Source of the DNA: Janthinobacterium agaricidamnosum
GTDB taxonomy: Bacteria; Pseudomonadota; Gammaproteobacteria; Burkholderiales; Burkholderiaceae_D
NCBI RefSeq assembly: GCF_003667705.1
Contig: NZ_CP033019.1
Span: forward strand, 5,828,001-5,892,000
Reading direction: 5' to 3'
DNA length: 64,000 nucleotides
Made by a program: the position numbers and the translations under genes. A model generated the notes under the pieces. That model had not been told where the DNA came from. It saw nothing but the letters and a program-made list of their open reading frames with translations, and searched no databases. Numbering within the stretch: position 1 is the first letter of the stretch; every line of letters begins with the position of its first letter. Positions 53,592 through 62,139 of this stretch are shown one piece after another.

Positions 53592-54086
53592 TTAATGGGG
53601 AATATCGGCGATTGGTAGCAGCATGGTCAGCGGATCATCGGGGAGGGGCGTAAAACCATACTGTTGATAAAATTGCGTGCCTTGCGGCTCTTTGGCATCG
53701 ACAAACAGGGCAAAACCGCCCACCTCCGCTGCGACCGATTGCACACGCTTCATGGCTGCTACCAGCAGCAATCGGCCAAAGCCGCGACGCTGATGCCGCT
53801 GCGCGACAGCAAGCCGCGCCAAGGTAAAGCCGGGTACGTTGCTGGGCAACTTCTTCATCATGGCGATGGGAATAGCCTCCTTGGGGGTCATGGTACGAAT
53901 CGCCAGTGAAAAATAGCCAATAATTTCCGTAGGATCAGTTTCATCGACCAGCGCGAACGTTCGCGATGCGCCATGCCGCTGATGCTGCCTTGCTATTGTC
54001 TGCAACCACGTATCCAATACCGGTGTGCCGCAATGAAACCTTGTTACATCATGTATTGCTTTCAGTGCTGTCACGAAGTACGCCAT
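53592..54086 (-). CDS. GNAT acetyltransferase toxin (TacT family)
   Basis: A 164-residue GNAT protein. FHCGTPVLDTWLQTIARQHQ at the N-terminus is a TacT hallmark. LARLAVAQRHQRRGFGRLLL holds the acetyl-CoA pyrophosphate loop and FYQQYGFTPL the catalytic Tyr. TacT toxins acetylate the amino group of charged tRNAs and halt translation. Its start overlaps the end of the DUF1778 antitoxin gene by 38 bases, the standard antitoxin-first order. All key residues look intact. Confidence 0.93.
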   Translation of the reverse strand: MAYFVTALKAIHDVTRFHCGTPVLDTWLQTIARQHQRHGASRTFALVDETDPTEIIGYFSLAIRTMTPKEAIPIAMMKKLPSNVPGFTLARLAVAQRHQRRGFGRLLLVAAMKRVQSVAAEVGGFALFVDAKEPQGTQFYQQYGFTPLPDDPLTMLLPIADIPH

Positions 54087-54360
54087 TCTCTACTTTCTGT
54101 GCATAATTTTCAAAAGCCTTCGTCAAAGCCGCATTCGGCCCCTGCGGGTTTTCCAGCAAATCGATCATCATGGCGGCGTCACGACGGGAATAGCGGATCA
54201 GGTATTCGCGATCGATGATCATTTCCGCCTTTTCCAATGCAGCTTGCACGAGGAATTGATTCAAGGTAGCGCCGGTCAGCTCAGCCGCTTCTTGAAGTTT
54301 CTCGGCAATTGAGCCGGAAACCCTGGCCGTAATACGGCCGCGTTCTTCAGTCACACTCAT
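54049..54360 (-). CDS. DUF1778 ribbon-helix-helix antitoxin (TacA family)
   Basis: A 103-residue protein. The N-terminal RGRITARVSGSIAEKLQEAAELTG forms the ribbon-helix-helix DNA-binding domain. The C-terminal tail (LLENPQGPNAALTKAF) is the typical toxin-neutralising segment. It should bind the repeats at 54371-54402 together with the toxin and repress the operon. Confidence 0.92.
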   Translation of the reverse strand: MSVTEERGRITARVSGSIAEKLQEAAELTGATLNQFLVQAALEKAEMIIDREYLIRYSRRDAAMMIDLLENPQGPNAALTKAFENYAQKVENGVLRDSTESNT

Positions 54361-54370
54361 TATTTAGCTC

Positions 54371-54402
54371 GTGTCGTCGGGTTTGTTCGGGTGTCGTCGG
54401 GT
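54371..54402 (-). promoter_or_regulatory. Two 12-bp direct repeats, probable TacAT operator
   Basis: GTGTCGTCGGGT occurs at 54371-54382 and 54391-54402, exactly 20 bases apart, about two helical turns. It lies 10 bases upstream of the antitoxin start, just downstream of a possible minus-strand promoter (TTGCTT, 16-bp spacer, TATGCT). Direct repeats on one face of the helix suit cooperative ribbon-helix-helix binding. Confidence 0.65.
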
Positions 54403-54465
54403 ATCCCAATGAGCATAGTACATGATGGGGACAAAGCAACCCTTATTGGAGACAAAATGTCACCA

Positions 54466-55152
54466 TTACTCATTGCCCCATTTGATTTCGGCATGATGAT
54501 GCGCCTGCAGATACGCATTTGCCTGGCTGAACGGCTTGCTGCCAAAGAAACCTTTGCTGGCCGACAAGGGAGATGGATGGGGCGCTGCCAGCACCAGGTG
54601 CTTGCCGGGGTCGATCAAAGTGCGCTTGGCTTGCGCATAGCCGCCCCACAGGATGAACACAAGGTGTTCGCGCTCGGCGGACAGGTGGCCGATGGCGCTG
54701 TCCGTCAGCTTTTCCCACCCCTTGGCTGCATGCGAACCGGCCGCCCCGGCGCGCACCGTCAGCACGCTGTTGAGCAGGAACACGCCTTGCTCGGCCCAGT
54801 CGGACAAATCCGTGCGCGTGCGCGCCACGCCCATGTCGCTGTGTAATTCCTTGAAGATATTCTGCAGGCTCGGCTGCGGCGGCGTGCCTTCGGGAATCGA
54901 AAAGCACAGCCCCATGGCGGCACCGGGCGTGTGATACGGGTCTTGCCCCAGGATCACCACCTTGACTTGCCCGAACGGCGTCAGGTCGAAGGCGCGAAAA
55001 ATGAGTTTACCGGGAGGACAACACGGCCCCGCCGCATATTCGGCCTTGACGAAGGCGGCCAGGCGCTCCCAGTAGGGCTGGGCAAACTCCCCCTCCAGCC
55101 GCGCCTTCCACGATGCGTCGATGCGTACGTCCATGGCTCCCCCGTCAATCAT
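54466..55152 (-). CDS. ung: Uracil-DNA glycosylase
   Basis: A 228-residue family-1 UDG that removes uracil from DNA. The catalytic water-activating motif GQDPYH and the DNA-intercalating HPSPLS are both present. ATG 55152 and ATG 55134 are possible starts; a GGGGGAG lies just before 55134. It stands between two toxin-antitoxin modules, all on the minus strand. Confidence 0.95.
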   Translation of the reverse strand: MIDGGAMDVRIDASWKARLEGEFAQPYWERLAAFVKAEYAAGPCCPPGKLIFRAFDLTPFGQVKVVILGQDPYHTPGAAMGLCFSIPEGTPPQPSLQNIFKELHSDMGVARTRTDLSDWAEQGVFLLNSVLTVRAGAAGSHAAKGWEKLTDSAIGHLSAEREHLVFILWGGYAQAKRTLIDPGKHLVLAAPHPSPLSASKGFFGSKPFSQANAYLQAHHHAEIKWGNE

Positions 55153-55224
55153 GTTTTTAAAACATCATTGATCAGTATAGCCGCGTCACGTCCGGTACCG
55201 CGTTACGGTACGGCTGGGCAATGC

Positions 55225-55530
55225 CTATTTGTCGTCATAGTGATAACGGCAGGCCGCCACGTAGATGCAGCCCGCGTCGGGCAGATACACGAGCCGGTGC
55301 TGGCGGTCGATGCGGCGCGACCAGAAACCCGTCAGGTCGCCTTTCAGCGGTTCCGGCTTGCCCGTGCCCTTGAACGGATCGGCCAGGCATGCATCGAGCA
55401 AGTCGTTGATTTTTTGCAGGATTTTCAAGTCGTTCTCTTGCCAGAACAGATAATCCTCCCAGGCATGATCGGTCCAGGCCAGCACGGCGGCGCGCGCCTG
55501 CTGCTTGTTTTCAGTCTTCCGGTTTTTCAT
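55225..55530 (-). CDS. yoeB: YoeB-family mRNA interferase toxin
   Basis: A 101-residue RelE-superfamily toxin. AWEDYLFWQENDLKILQKIN, the catalytic Glu in KPEPLKG, Arg in FWSRRIDRQHRLVY and His in ACRYHY match YoeB, which cleaves mRNA in the ribosome. It has about 16 additional N-terminal residues compared with E. coli YoeB. It overlaps the end of yefM by 20 bases. All catalytic residues are intact. Confidence 0.95.
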   Translation of the reverse strand: MKNRKTENKQQARAAVLAWTDHAWEDYLFWQENDLKILQKINDLLDACLADPFKGTGKPEPLKGDLTGFWSRRIDRQHRLVYLPDAGCIYVAACRYHYDDK

Positions 55531-55780
55531 GCCGCGCCAATGCCCGTGGCTGCGCCTTGCCCGCCTTGATCTGCGCCACGGACGCCATCAGCCGGCTGGC
55601 ATTCTTTGCCGTGCCCAGCAAATACAGGGTTTCCTCGATGCTGTTGTAGTCCGACAAGGACAGCATCACCACATGTTCGCCATTCACGCGCGTGATCACC
55701 GTAGGCGTATGGTCGTTGCAGACGTCGTCCATCACGCTTTTCAGGCCCGCGCGCGCCTCGCTGAAAGTCAGGATATTCAT
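55511..55780 (-). CDS. yefM: YefM/Phd-family antitoxin
   Basis: An 89-residue antitoxin. MNILTFSEARAGLKSVMDDV and TVITRVNGEHVVMLSLSDYNSIEETLYLL are the Phd/YefM DNA-binding and dimer core. I chose ATG 55780. A longer open frame to 55897 runs through the operator and the lipA terminator and is rejected. Antitoxin and toxin genes overlap. Confidence 0.95.
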   Translation of the reverse strand: MNILTFSEARAGLKSVMDDVCNDHTPTVITRVNGEHVVMLSLSDYNSIEETLYLLGTAKNASRLMASVAQIKAGKAQPRALARHEKPED

Positions 55781-55802
55781 GCCGTGCCACCACTCCATGG
55801 AA

Positions 55803-55836
55803 AGTACATGCCAATAATTGTACAGGATATTGTACA
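55803..55836 (-). promoter_or_regulatory. TGTACA repeats, probable YefM-YoeB operator
   Basis: TTGTACA occurs at 55818-55824 and 55830-55836, 12 bases apart, and a related AGTACA at 55803-55808. TGTACA is the known core of the E. coli YefM-YoeB operator. Its reverse gives TACAAT boxes that can serve as the -10 of the minus-strand promoter. Confidence 0.75.
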
Positions 55837-55851
55837 TCACCTCAATCAGGC

Positions 55852-55885
55852 AAAAAAAAGCCGCCACGCTATCGCGGGCGGCTTT
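55852..55885 (-). terminator. Rho-independent terminator of lipBA
   Basis: AAAGCCGCC (55857-55865) and GGCGGCTTT (55877-55885) form a 9-bp stem with an 11-base loop. An eight-base U-run follows on the minus strand. It lies 18 bases past the lipA stop. Confidence 0.9.
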
Positions 55886-55902
55886 GATGTGGCGCAAACG
55901 GC

Positions 55903-56955
55903 TTAGAAATTCAGCGCCGATTCCACGCCGGCGCTGTGCGCCTGTTCATCCGCGTGGTACGAGCTGCGCACCATGGCGCCCACGGCGGCGTGGGTGAAGC
56001 CCATTTTATAGGCTTCTTCCTCGAACATTTTGAAGACGTCCGGGTGCACGTAGCGGCGCACGGGCAGGTGGCTGTTCGATGGCGCCAGGTACTGGCCGAT
56101 GGTCAGCATGTCGATGTCGTGCTCGCGCATGTCGCGCATGACTTGCAGGATTTCCTCGTCCGTCTCGCCCAGGCCCACCATGATGCCGGACTTGGTTTTG
56201 ACGTCCGGGTACATGGCCTTGAAATCCTTCAGCAGTTTCAGCGAGTGCATGTAGTCGGAACCGGGACGGGCTTCCTTGTACAGGCGCGGCGCCGTTTCCA
56301 GGTTGTGGTTCATGACGTCAGGCAAGCCATCCTTGAACAGATCCAGGGCTTTTTCCAGGCGGCCGCGGAAGTCGGGCACCAGCACTTCGATGCGGGTGTT
56401 CGGCGACAGGGCGCGCGTTTGCTGGATGCACTCGACGAAATGGCCGGCGCCGCCGTCGCGCAAGTCATCGCGGTCGACGGAGGTGATGACGACGTAGTTC
56501 AGGCGCAGCTTGGCGATGGTTTTCGACAGGTTGGCCGGCTCTTCCTTGTCCAGCGGGTCCGGACGGCCGTGGCCCACGTCGCAGAACGGGCAGCGGCGCG
56601 TGCACTTGTCGCCCATGATCATGAAGGTGGCCGTGCCCTTGCCGAAACACTCGCCGATGTTCGGGCAGCTGGCTTCCTCGCACACGGTCACGAGCTTGTT
56701 TTCGCGCAACACATCCTTGATTTCATAGAAACGGGTCGAAGCCGAAGCGGCCTTGACGCGGATCCAGTCCGGCTTTTTCAGGCGCTCGACTTGCTCGATC
56801 GGAATGATCTTGATCGGGATGCGCGAAGTCTTGCTGGCGCCTTTTTGCTTTTCGCTCGGGTTGTAGGCGGGAGCGGCGGGGGCGGTGCTGGAAATGGTCT
56901 CAGAAGTCATGGCTGCAAGCCCTTGACGGGCATGTTGGTTTGTTTGCTCAGGCAT
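55903..56955 (-). CDS. lipA: Lipoyl synthase
   Basis: A 350-residue radical SAM enzyme that inserts two sulfurs into octanoyl groups. The auxiliary cluster cysteines are in [12 protein letters not shown] and the radical SAM cysteines in CTRRCPFC. The terminal RSSYHADEQ carries the Ser ligand. The start at 56955 overlaps lipB by 8 bases; ATG 56910, with AAGGG upstream, is an alternative that removes 15 residues. Confidence 0.97.
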   Translation of the reverse strand: MPEQTNQHARQGLAAMTSETISSTAPAAPAYNPSEKQKGASKTSRIPIKIIPIEQVERLKKPDWIRVKAASASTRFYEIKDVLRENKLVTVCEEASCPNIGECFGKGTATFMIMGDKCTRRCPFCDVGHGRPDPLDKEEPANLSKTIAKLRLNYVVITSVDRDDLRDGGAGHFVECIQQTRALSPNTRIEVLVPDFRGRLEKALDLFKDGLPDVMNHNLETAPRLYKEARPGSDYMHSLKLLKDFKAMYPDVKTKSGIMVGLGETDEEILQVMRDMREHDIDMLTIGQYLAPSNSHLPVRRYVHPDVFKMFEEEAYKMGFTHAAVGAMVRSSYHADEQAHSAGVESALNF

Positions 56956-57652
56956 CCGCTGCCTGAGGCGCGCCTGCGGCGCTGTTTACTTCGCTTACAT
57001 CGAGTAATACGGTCAATTCCTGGGCCAGGGCCCGCTGCACCTCGGCCAGCGGCGCCACGACGCCCATGCTGCGCATGTCCACCGTCTTCAGGCCGGAATA
57101 GCCGCAAGGGTTAATCCAGGAAAACGGCGCCAGGTCCATCGCCACGTTGAGCGATACGCCATGGTAGGTGCAGCCGTTGCCGCGCACTTTCAATCCCAGC
57201 GCGGCGATCTTCGCACCCTTGTCTGGCCCGCCGGCAATGTAGATGCCGGGCGCGCCATCGATGCGCTCGCCTGCGAGATTATACGCCGCCAGCACGTTGA
57301 TGATGGCTTGCTCGATTTTATGCACGAACTGGCGCGCATACAGCTTGCCGCCCGGCTTGTTGCGGCGCAAGTCCATCAGCAGGTAAATCACCACCTGGCC
57401 GGGGCCGTGGAAGGTGACTTCGCCACCCCGGTCCGTCTGCACCACGGGCACACTCTCGGCGCCGGCCAGCAAATGGCCGCGATCGGCCGCCAGGCCCAAC
57501 GTAAAGACGGGCGGATGCTCGACGATCCACAGTTCGTCGCGCGTGTCCGTCGTGCGCGCGTCGGTAAAGGCGCGCATGGCGGCAAAGGTCGGCTCGTAAT
57601 CGACGCGGCCCAGCTCGCGGATCAGCGCCGTTTCGGTGCGGGTGGTGGTCAT
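56948..57652 (-). CDS. lipB: Octanoyl-[acyl carrier protein]:protein octanoyltransferase
   Basis: A 234-residue LipB that loads octanoate onto lipoyl domains. The motifs [30 protein letters not shown] with the Lys-Cys pair region and [13 protein letters not shown] (catalytic Cys) are present. It is followed by lipA with an 8-base overlap. The usual upstream neighbour ybeD is not adjacent but lies 4.5 kb away at 62132-62428. Confidence 0.96.
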   Translation of the reverse strand: MTTTRTETALIRELGRVDYEPTFAAMRAFTDARTTDTRDELWIVEHPPVFTLGLAADRGHLLAGAESVPVVQTDRGGEVTFHGPGQVVIYLLMDLRRNKPGGKLYARQFVHKIEQAIINVLAAYNLAGERIDGAPGIYIAGGPDKGAKIAALGLKVRGNGCTYHGVSLNVAMDLAPFSWINPCGYSGLKTVDMRSMGVVAPLAEVQRALAQELTVLLDVSEVNSAAGAPQAADA

Positions 57653-57727
57653 GACAGATTCTGTAATCAGCTGCCGGCGCCCTGCGGACGCTGCGGCGAA
57701 GCCGTGATTATAAGCCAGGCCGCCGTT

Positions 57728-59200
57728 TCATTCAGCCGCGGGCGCCGGCGACAACAGCAATCTGCCCAATTTTTGTGCAGCGTGGCGCACCTGGGCCAGG
57801 CTCAGGGCCGTGTAACCGAGCAGCACGGCCGGCGCCAGCCTGGCGCTGTGGCAAAAGTCACCGAGCGGCTGCAGCGCCAGCCCGTCCTGCGCTGCGCGCG
57901 CGCAAAACGCCCGTTCGTCGCCATCGGGCGGCAGCCACAGCACGCAATGAAAACCCGCTTGCTGGCCGGAAATCGTGTAGCGCCCGGGCGCCGTCTGCTC
58001 GAGGCAGGCCAGCAGCAGGTCGCGCCGCTCCTTGTAGGCCAGCCGCGCCTGGCGCAGATGGCGCACGAAAGCGCCTTCCTCCATCCAGGCGGCCAGCGCC
58101 AGCTGTTCCGTCACGCCCACGGACCTGCCCGTCAATTGCACGATGCGCAGCAGCTGCGGGCGCAAGGCGGGCGGCAGCACCATGAAGCCCACGCGCAGGC
58201 CGGCAAACAGGGTCTTGTTGAAACTGCCGCAATAAATCACGCGCTGGTACTGGTCCAGTGCCTTCAGGGCCGCCAGCGGCGCGCTGTGGTAATTGAATTC
58301 GCTGTCGTAATCGTCTTCCACCACCCAGGCGCCGCTGTCGTTCGCCCATTCCAGCAAGGCCAGGCGGCGCGTGACGGACATGGTCACGCCCAGCGGCGAC
58401 TGGTGCGCCGGCGTCACATAGGCGAGGCAGGCGTCCGTGTGCGCGGCCAGGGCGGCGCAATCGATGCCCCCGGCATCGACGGCAATATCCACGGGCACGG
58501 CGCCGGCCAGGGCGAACAGGGCGCGCGCAGCCGGATAGCCCGGTTCTTCCAGGCACACCTTGTCGCCATCGCGCACGATGCCGCGCGCCAGCAAGTCGAT
58601 CGCGTGGCGGATGCCGGTGGTAACGACAATGTCTTGCGGGTCGCAGCGGATGCCGCGGTACTTGGCGAGGAAGTCGGCGATCTGCTGGCGCAGCTGGGGC
58701 AAGCCAGCCGGATCGGCGCTGCACAGCTGCTCCGGCGTGGCGGCCGCCAGCGCCCGCGTGGCGCACTTGGACCAGGCAGCCATGGGAAACAGGCTGGCGT
58801 CGGCACGCCGCGCCACGAAGGGCAAGCCGTCGCGCACGCCCGTGTCCGGGGCAGGCGCGGGCACGCTGGCTGGCGCGGCCGGGGCGGTATCGCCGAAGCC
58901 TGCCATCAGAAAGCGTTCCGGCACCACGGCGCACACGCGCGTGCCGGAACCGGGCACGCGCGTCACATACGCTTCCGCGTGCAGGCGGTCGAACACGGTT
59001 TCGATGGTGCCGCGCGACAACTCCCACCGTTCGGCCAGGGTGCGGCTCGATGGCAGCCGGCTGCCCGCCGGCAGCATCTTCGTCAGGATGGCCGAGCGCA
59101 GCGCTTCATACGCGCCATCCTGCTTGTTGACGCCCGCCTTGTCGAGCCAGCTGGTGGGACGAGGCAAGTCCAGGGCGTGCGGTGATTTTCCTCGCGGCAT
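57728..59200 (-). CDS. MocR-type regulator (GntR HTH fused to PLP aminotransferase fold)
   Basis: A 490-residue protein with an N-terminal GntR winged helix (YEALRSAILTKMLPAGSRLPSSRTLAERWELSRGTIETVFDRL) and a fold-type-I aminotransferase domain. It has the PLP aspartate block VVEDDYDSEF and lysine block YCGSFNKTLFAGLRVGFM. It is divergent from a Bcr/CflA exporter, which is the likely target. ATG 59200 was chosen; the frame is open to 59251, and two GTCCAA repeats sit between. Confidence 0.9.
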   Translation of the reverse strand: MPRGKSPHALDLPRPTSWLDKAGVNKQDGAYEALRSAILTKMLPAGSRLPSSRTLAERWELSRGTIETVFDRLHAEAYVTRVPGSGTRVCAVVPERFLMAGFGDTAPAAPASVPAPAPDTGVRDGLPFVARRADASLFPMAAWSKCATRALAAATPEQLCSADPAGLPQLRQQIADFLAKYRGIRCDPQDIVVTTGIRHAIDLLARGIVRDGDKVCLEEPGYPAARALFALAGAVPVDIAVDAGGIDCAALAAHTDACLAYVTPAHQSPLGVTMSVTRRLALLEWANDSGAWVVEDDYDSEFNYHSAPLAALKALDQYQRVIYCGSFNKTLFAGLRVGFMVLPPALRPQLLRIVQLTGRSVGVTEQLALAAWMEEGAFVRHLRQARLAYKERRDLLLACLEQTAPGRYTISGQQAGFHCVLWLPPDGDERAFCARAAQDGLALQPLGDFCHSARLAPAVLLGYTALSLAQVRHAAQKLGRLLLSPAPAAE

Positions 59201-59325
59201 GATGATCGTCCAAGTGGTCCAATGAGTTTTCTGATGAGTGGCACTTCGCATTACACCACAACCAACCTACTCTCACCGTTCCGGTGCGCCAGCGGGGCGC
59301 ACCCTTGCAAGGATCGTATAAAACA

Positions 59326-60597
59326 ATGCAGAAACACATCGCTTTATGGGCCTGGGGCGGCATTGTGCTGCTGCTGGTCTGCCTGTCGCGCATCAGCATC
59401 GACATCTATCTCCCTTCGCTGCCGGCCATGGCCGACGCCCTGCATGCCAGCGATGCCCAGTTACAACTGACCCTGAGCCTGTTCATGGCCGGCTCCGCCG
59501 CCTCGATGCTCGCCTGCGGGCCGCTGGCCGACCGCTACGGACGCCGTCCCGTGTTGCTGGCCGGCACGGGCATTTTTGTGCTCGCCAGCATCGTCTGCAC
59601 CTTCACCAGCGATGTGCACATGCTGATCGCCGCGCGCGTGCTGCAGGCGTTCGGCGGCTGCAGCGGCACCATCATCGGCCGGGTCATGGTGCGCGACCGC
59701 TTCGACCCCGCCACGCAGGCGCGCATGCTGGGCAGAATATCGATGGCGATGGGTTTGTCGCCGATCCTGGCGCCGCTGGCCGGCAGCGTGCTCGACGCGG
59801 CGCTCGGCTGGCGCGCTGTGTTTGGCGTGCTGTGCCTGCTGGGTGCGCTGTCGCTGTGGCTGATCGCCGCCTGGGTGCCGGAAACCAAGCCGGCCAGCGT
59901 CGTACCACAGGGCAATACCCTGGCGCTGTACTGCCGCCTGCTGGGCGACAGATATTTCCTGCGCTATGCGCTGGCCATCGGCTGTGTGTATTGCACGTAT
60001 TTCCCCTTCATCGCGGAATCGTCCGTGCTGTTGCAAAGGGGCATGCAGCTGTCGCCTGGCGCGTATGCGCTGGTGTTCGGGCTGACGGTGAGCGGCTATA
60101 TCGCGGGGTCGAGCCTGTTCCGCGCGCTGGGCCCGCGCCTGGGCGCCGACCACATGCTGGGCGTGGCTGTGCTGCTGAATGTGGCGGGGGCGGCCAGTTT
60201 GTTGCTGGCGGGTACGTTGGCGCCGCGGCACGTGGCGTCGCTGGTGGCGCCCATGCTGCTGGTGATGGTGTCGGTGGGCATGGCGATTCCCGCCTGCCAG
60301 CTGGCCGTGCTGCAGCCATATGGCGCCCGGGCAGGCAGCGCCTCGGGCCTGTTCTTCTTCGTGCAGATGGCCATCACGGCCGCCTGCGGCGCCGTCATCG
60401 CCGCCATCACGGACGGCAGCGAAAAACCGCTGCTGTGGGTGACGGCGGCGGCCAGCGGCGCCTTTGCCCTCGTGTGGCTGCTGACTAAGCCAGTTGCGGC
60501 AACGGCACGTTCGCCAGCCACTGCCGCACGGCAGGACGCTGCCACTGGGCCAGCGCATACGCGCGCAGCGCAGGCGGCACGGGCTGGCCGCTCTTGA
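59326..60597 (+). CDS. Bcr/CflA-family MFS drug exporter
   Basis: A 423-residue, 12-segment major facilitator. The early DIYLPSLPAMADAL and motif A GPLADRYGRRPVLL are typical of the Bcr/CflA group that exports bicyclomycin, chloramphenicol or sulfonamides. I chose ATG 59326. About 38 residues after the last membrane segment are Ala/Arg/Thr-rich and are read from DNA antisense to the GST gene, so the two genes overlap by 113 bases tail to tail. Confidence 0.9.
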   Translation: MQKHIALWAWGGIVLLLVCLSRISIDIYLPSLPAMADALHASDAQLQLTLSLFMAGSAASMLACGPLADRYGRRPVLLAGTGIFVLASIVCTFTSDVHMLIAARVLQAFGGCSGTIIGRVMVRDRFDPATQARMLGRISMAMGLSPILAPLAGSVLDAALGWRAVFGVLCLLGALSLWLIAAWVPETKPASVVPQGNTLALYCRLLGDRYFLRYALAIGCVYCTYFPFIAESSVLLQRGMQLSPGAYALVFGLTVSGYIAGSSLFRALGPRLGADHMLGVAVLLNVAGAASLLLAGTLAPRHVASLVAPMLLVMVSVGMAIPACQLAVLQPYGARAGSASGLFFFVQMAITAACGAVIAAITDGSEKPLLWVTAAASGAFALVWLLTKPVAATARSPATAARQDAATGPAHTRAAQAARAGRS

Positions 60598-61123
60598 TCA
60601 AACGCAACAACATCAGGGCCAGGTCCGTGTCGGCGATGCTCCAGGCGCCGAACAGATGCTCGCCCTGCACCAGTTCGCCCGCGATCTGCAGCAGCTTGGC
60701 GCCAGCGGCCTGTGCCGCCGGCGACAGCGGCGCATGGTCCGCGCGGGGCGGGTGGAACACGACGGTGGAATCGCGCTCGTTGCGCAGCACCAGCAGATCG
60801 CTGCGCAGCCAGGCCTGCACCTGCCGCGCCCGTGCCCGCTGGCGCAGATCACGCGGCAGCACGGAAGGATAGTCGGGCGCGGCAAAGACGTCGTCGAGAT
60901 AATCGGCGATGGCGTTCGATTCCGTCAGGATAAAGCCGTCGTGGTCGATGGCGGGCACGCGCTGCGTCAGGCTCAGGGCGCTGAACGGCGGCTGACGCGC
61001 CGCGCCGGCGTCCAGGTCGACGTCCTGGACGGTGAAGGGAAGCCGCTTTTCGCTCAGGGCGACATAGGTGGACAGGGCGTACGGACTGATGCGGTTGCGG
61101 TCGACATACAAAATGAGGGACAT
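60485..61123 (-). CDS. Glutathione S-transferase, YfcF-like
   Basis: A 212-residue protein. The N-terminal thioredoxin-fold domain has ILYVDRNRISPYALSTYVAL, QRVPAIDH and the glutathione-binding LTESNAIADYL; the C-terminal helical domain has WSIADTDLALMLLRL. The length matches E. coli YfcF. ATG 61123 follows AGGA; an upstream ATG at 61162 is less likely. It is divergent from a LysR gene that may regulate it. The 3' end overlaps the exporter gene. Confidence 0.9.
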   Translation of the reverse strand: MSLILYVDRNRISPYALSTYVALSEKRLPFTVQDVDLDAGAARQPPFSALSLTQRVPAIDHDGFILTESNAIADYLDDVFAAPDYPSVLPRDLRQRARARQVQAWLRSDLLVLRNERDSTVVFHPPRADHAPLSPAAQAAGAKLLQIAGELVQGEHLFGAWSIADTDLALMLLRLIKSGQPVPPALRAYALAQWQRPAVRQWLANVPLPQLA

Positions 61124-61171
61124 GGCGGGCGTTCCTGTGGATAAGTGAACAGGATTCATCATAAAGCGCCG

Positions 61172-61184
61172 TGTTAAGCTAACA
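61172..61184. promoter_or_regulatory. Possible LysR-type T-N11-A site
   Basis: TGTTAAGCTAACA is a 13-bp interrupted palindrome (TGTTA/TAACA) between the divergent GST and LysR genes. It fits the general T-N11-A pattern of LysR regulators. Confidence 0.45.
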
Positions 61185-61233
61185 AAACGAGTTATATTCG
61201 ACGTTCTAGTTACTTTTATTCACATTAAACGCC

Positions 61234-62139
61234 ATGTCCAGATTGCCGAATTTTTCAGCACTGCGCGCCTTCGAGGCGGCTGCCCGCCACGGCAATTTTT
61301 CGCGCGCGGCCGAGGAGTTGCACCTGACGCACGGCGCCATCAGCCACCAGGTGCGCAAGCTGGAAGAAGAGCTGGGCTTGCCGCTATTCCTGCGCAATGG
61401 CCGCCATGTGACGGTCACGCCACAGGGGCGGCAATTCGCGCTGGTGCTGGGCAAGGCTTTTACAGAGATCGCCACGGCGGCGCAAGCCCTGCGGCCTGCG
61501 CCTGCCAATACGCGGCTGACGATCACCGCGATTCCCTCGTTTGCGGCGCGCTGGCTGGCGCCGCGCCTCGGACATTTCATCGAACGCCATCCCGGCATCG
61601 AAGTGGTGCTGCAAACGAGCGGCGCCTTGCAGGACCTGGAAGGCGAAGGCATCGACGTGGGCATCCGCTTCGGCCGCGGCCATTATCCCGGCCTGCTGGT
61701 GCAGCCGCTGATGGGCGACGTGTATTACCCGGTCTGCAGCCCCCGTTACCGGGGCGGCAACTTGCCGGCCACGCCGGAGGCGCTGGCGCAGGTGACCTTG
61801 CTGCGCTCGCTCGAGCCTTGGCGGCCGTGGCTTGCGGCGGCTGGCTTGCCGCTGGCTGAACCCGTGGGCGGCGTACTGTACGAGGATTTGTCGATGCTGA
61901 TCCGTTCGGCCATCGATGGCGATGGCGTGGCGCTGGTGCGCCATGTGGTGGCGTTGCAGGAAGTGGCCGCGGGACGGCTGGTGCGCCTGTTCGATATGGC
62001 GGTGCCCTGCGCCGACGCGTATTACCTGGTCAGCCCGCCCGCTGCGGCGCAGCGCGGGCCCGTGCACGCCTTCCGTGCCTGGCTGGACGAAGAAATCGCC
62101 GCCTTCCAGGCACGCGAAGCGCCCACCTTGCTTACATGA
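61234..62139 (+). CDS. LysR-family regulator, GcvA-like
   Basis: A 301-residue regulator. The HTH region PNFSALRAFEAAARHGNFSRAAEELHLTHGAISHQVRKLEE is close to the GcvA/AmpR subgroup and FFxR-like GLPLFLRNGRHVTVT follows. A periplasmic-binding-like effector domain fills the rest. It is divergent from the GST gene. Its last 8 bases overlap the end of ybeD on the other strand. No ribosome binding site is evident. Confidence 0.92.
   Translation: MSRLPNFSALRAFEAAARHGNFSRAAEELHLTHGAISHQVRKLEEELGLPLFLRNGRHVTVTPQGRQFALVLGKAFTEIATAAQALRPAPANTRLTITAIPSFAARWLAPRLGHFIERHPGIEVVLQTSGALQDLEGEGIDVGIRFGRGHYPGLLVQPLMGDVYYPVCSPRYRGGNLPATPEALAQVTLLRSLEPWRPWLAAAGLPLAEPVGGVLYEDLSMLIRSAIDGDGVALVRHVVALQEVAAGRLVRLFDMAVPCADAYYLVSPPAAAQRGPVHAFRAWLDEEIAAFQAREAPTLLT

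Noticed and set aside
54424..54466. GGTGACATTTTGTCTCC and TTTGTCCCC near the end of ung, resembling an insertion sequence end
   Set aside because: There is no matching inverted end, target duplication or transposase fragment nearby, so chance similarity is as likely.
55781..55897. N-terminal extension of the YefM antitoxin
   Set aside because: It would translate the TGTACA operator and the lipA terminator stem, and the family starts at the internal Met.
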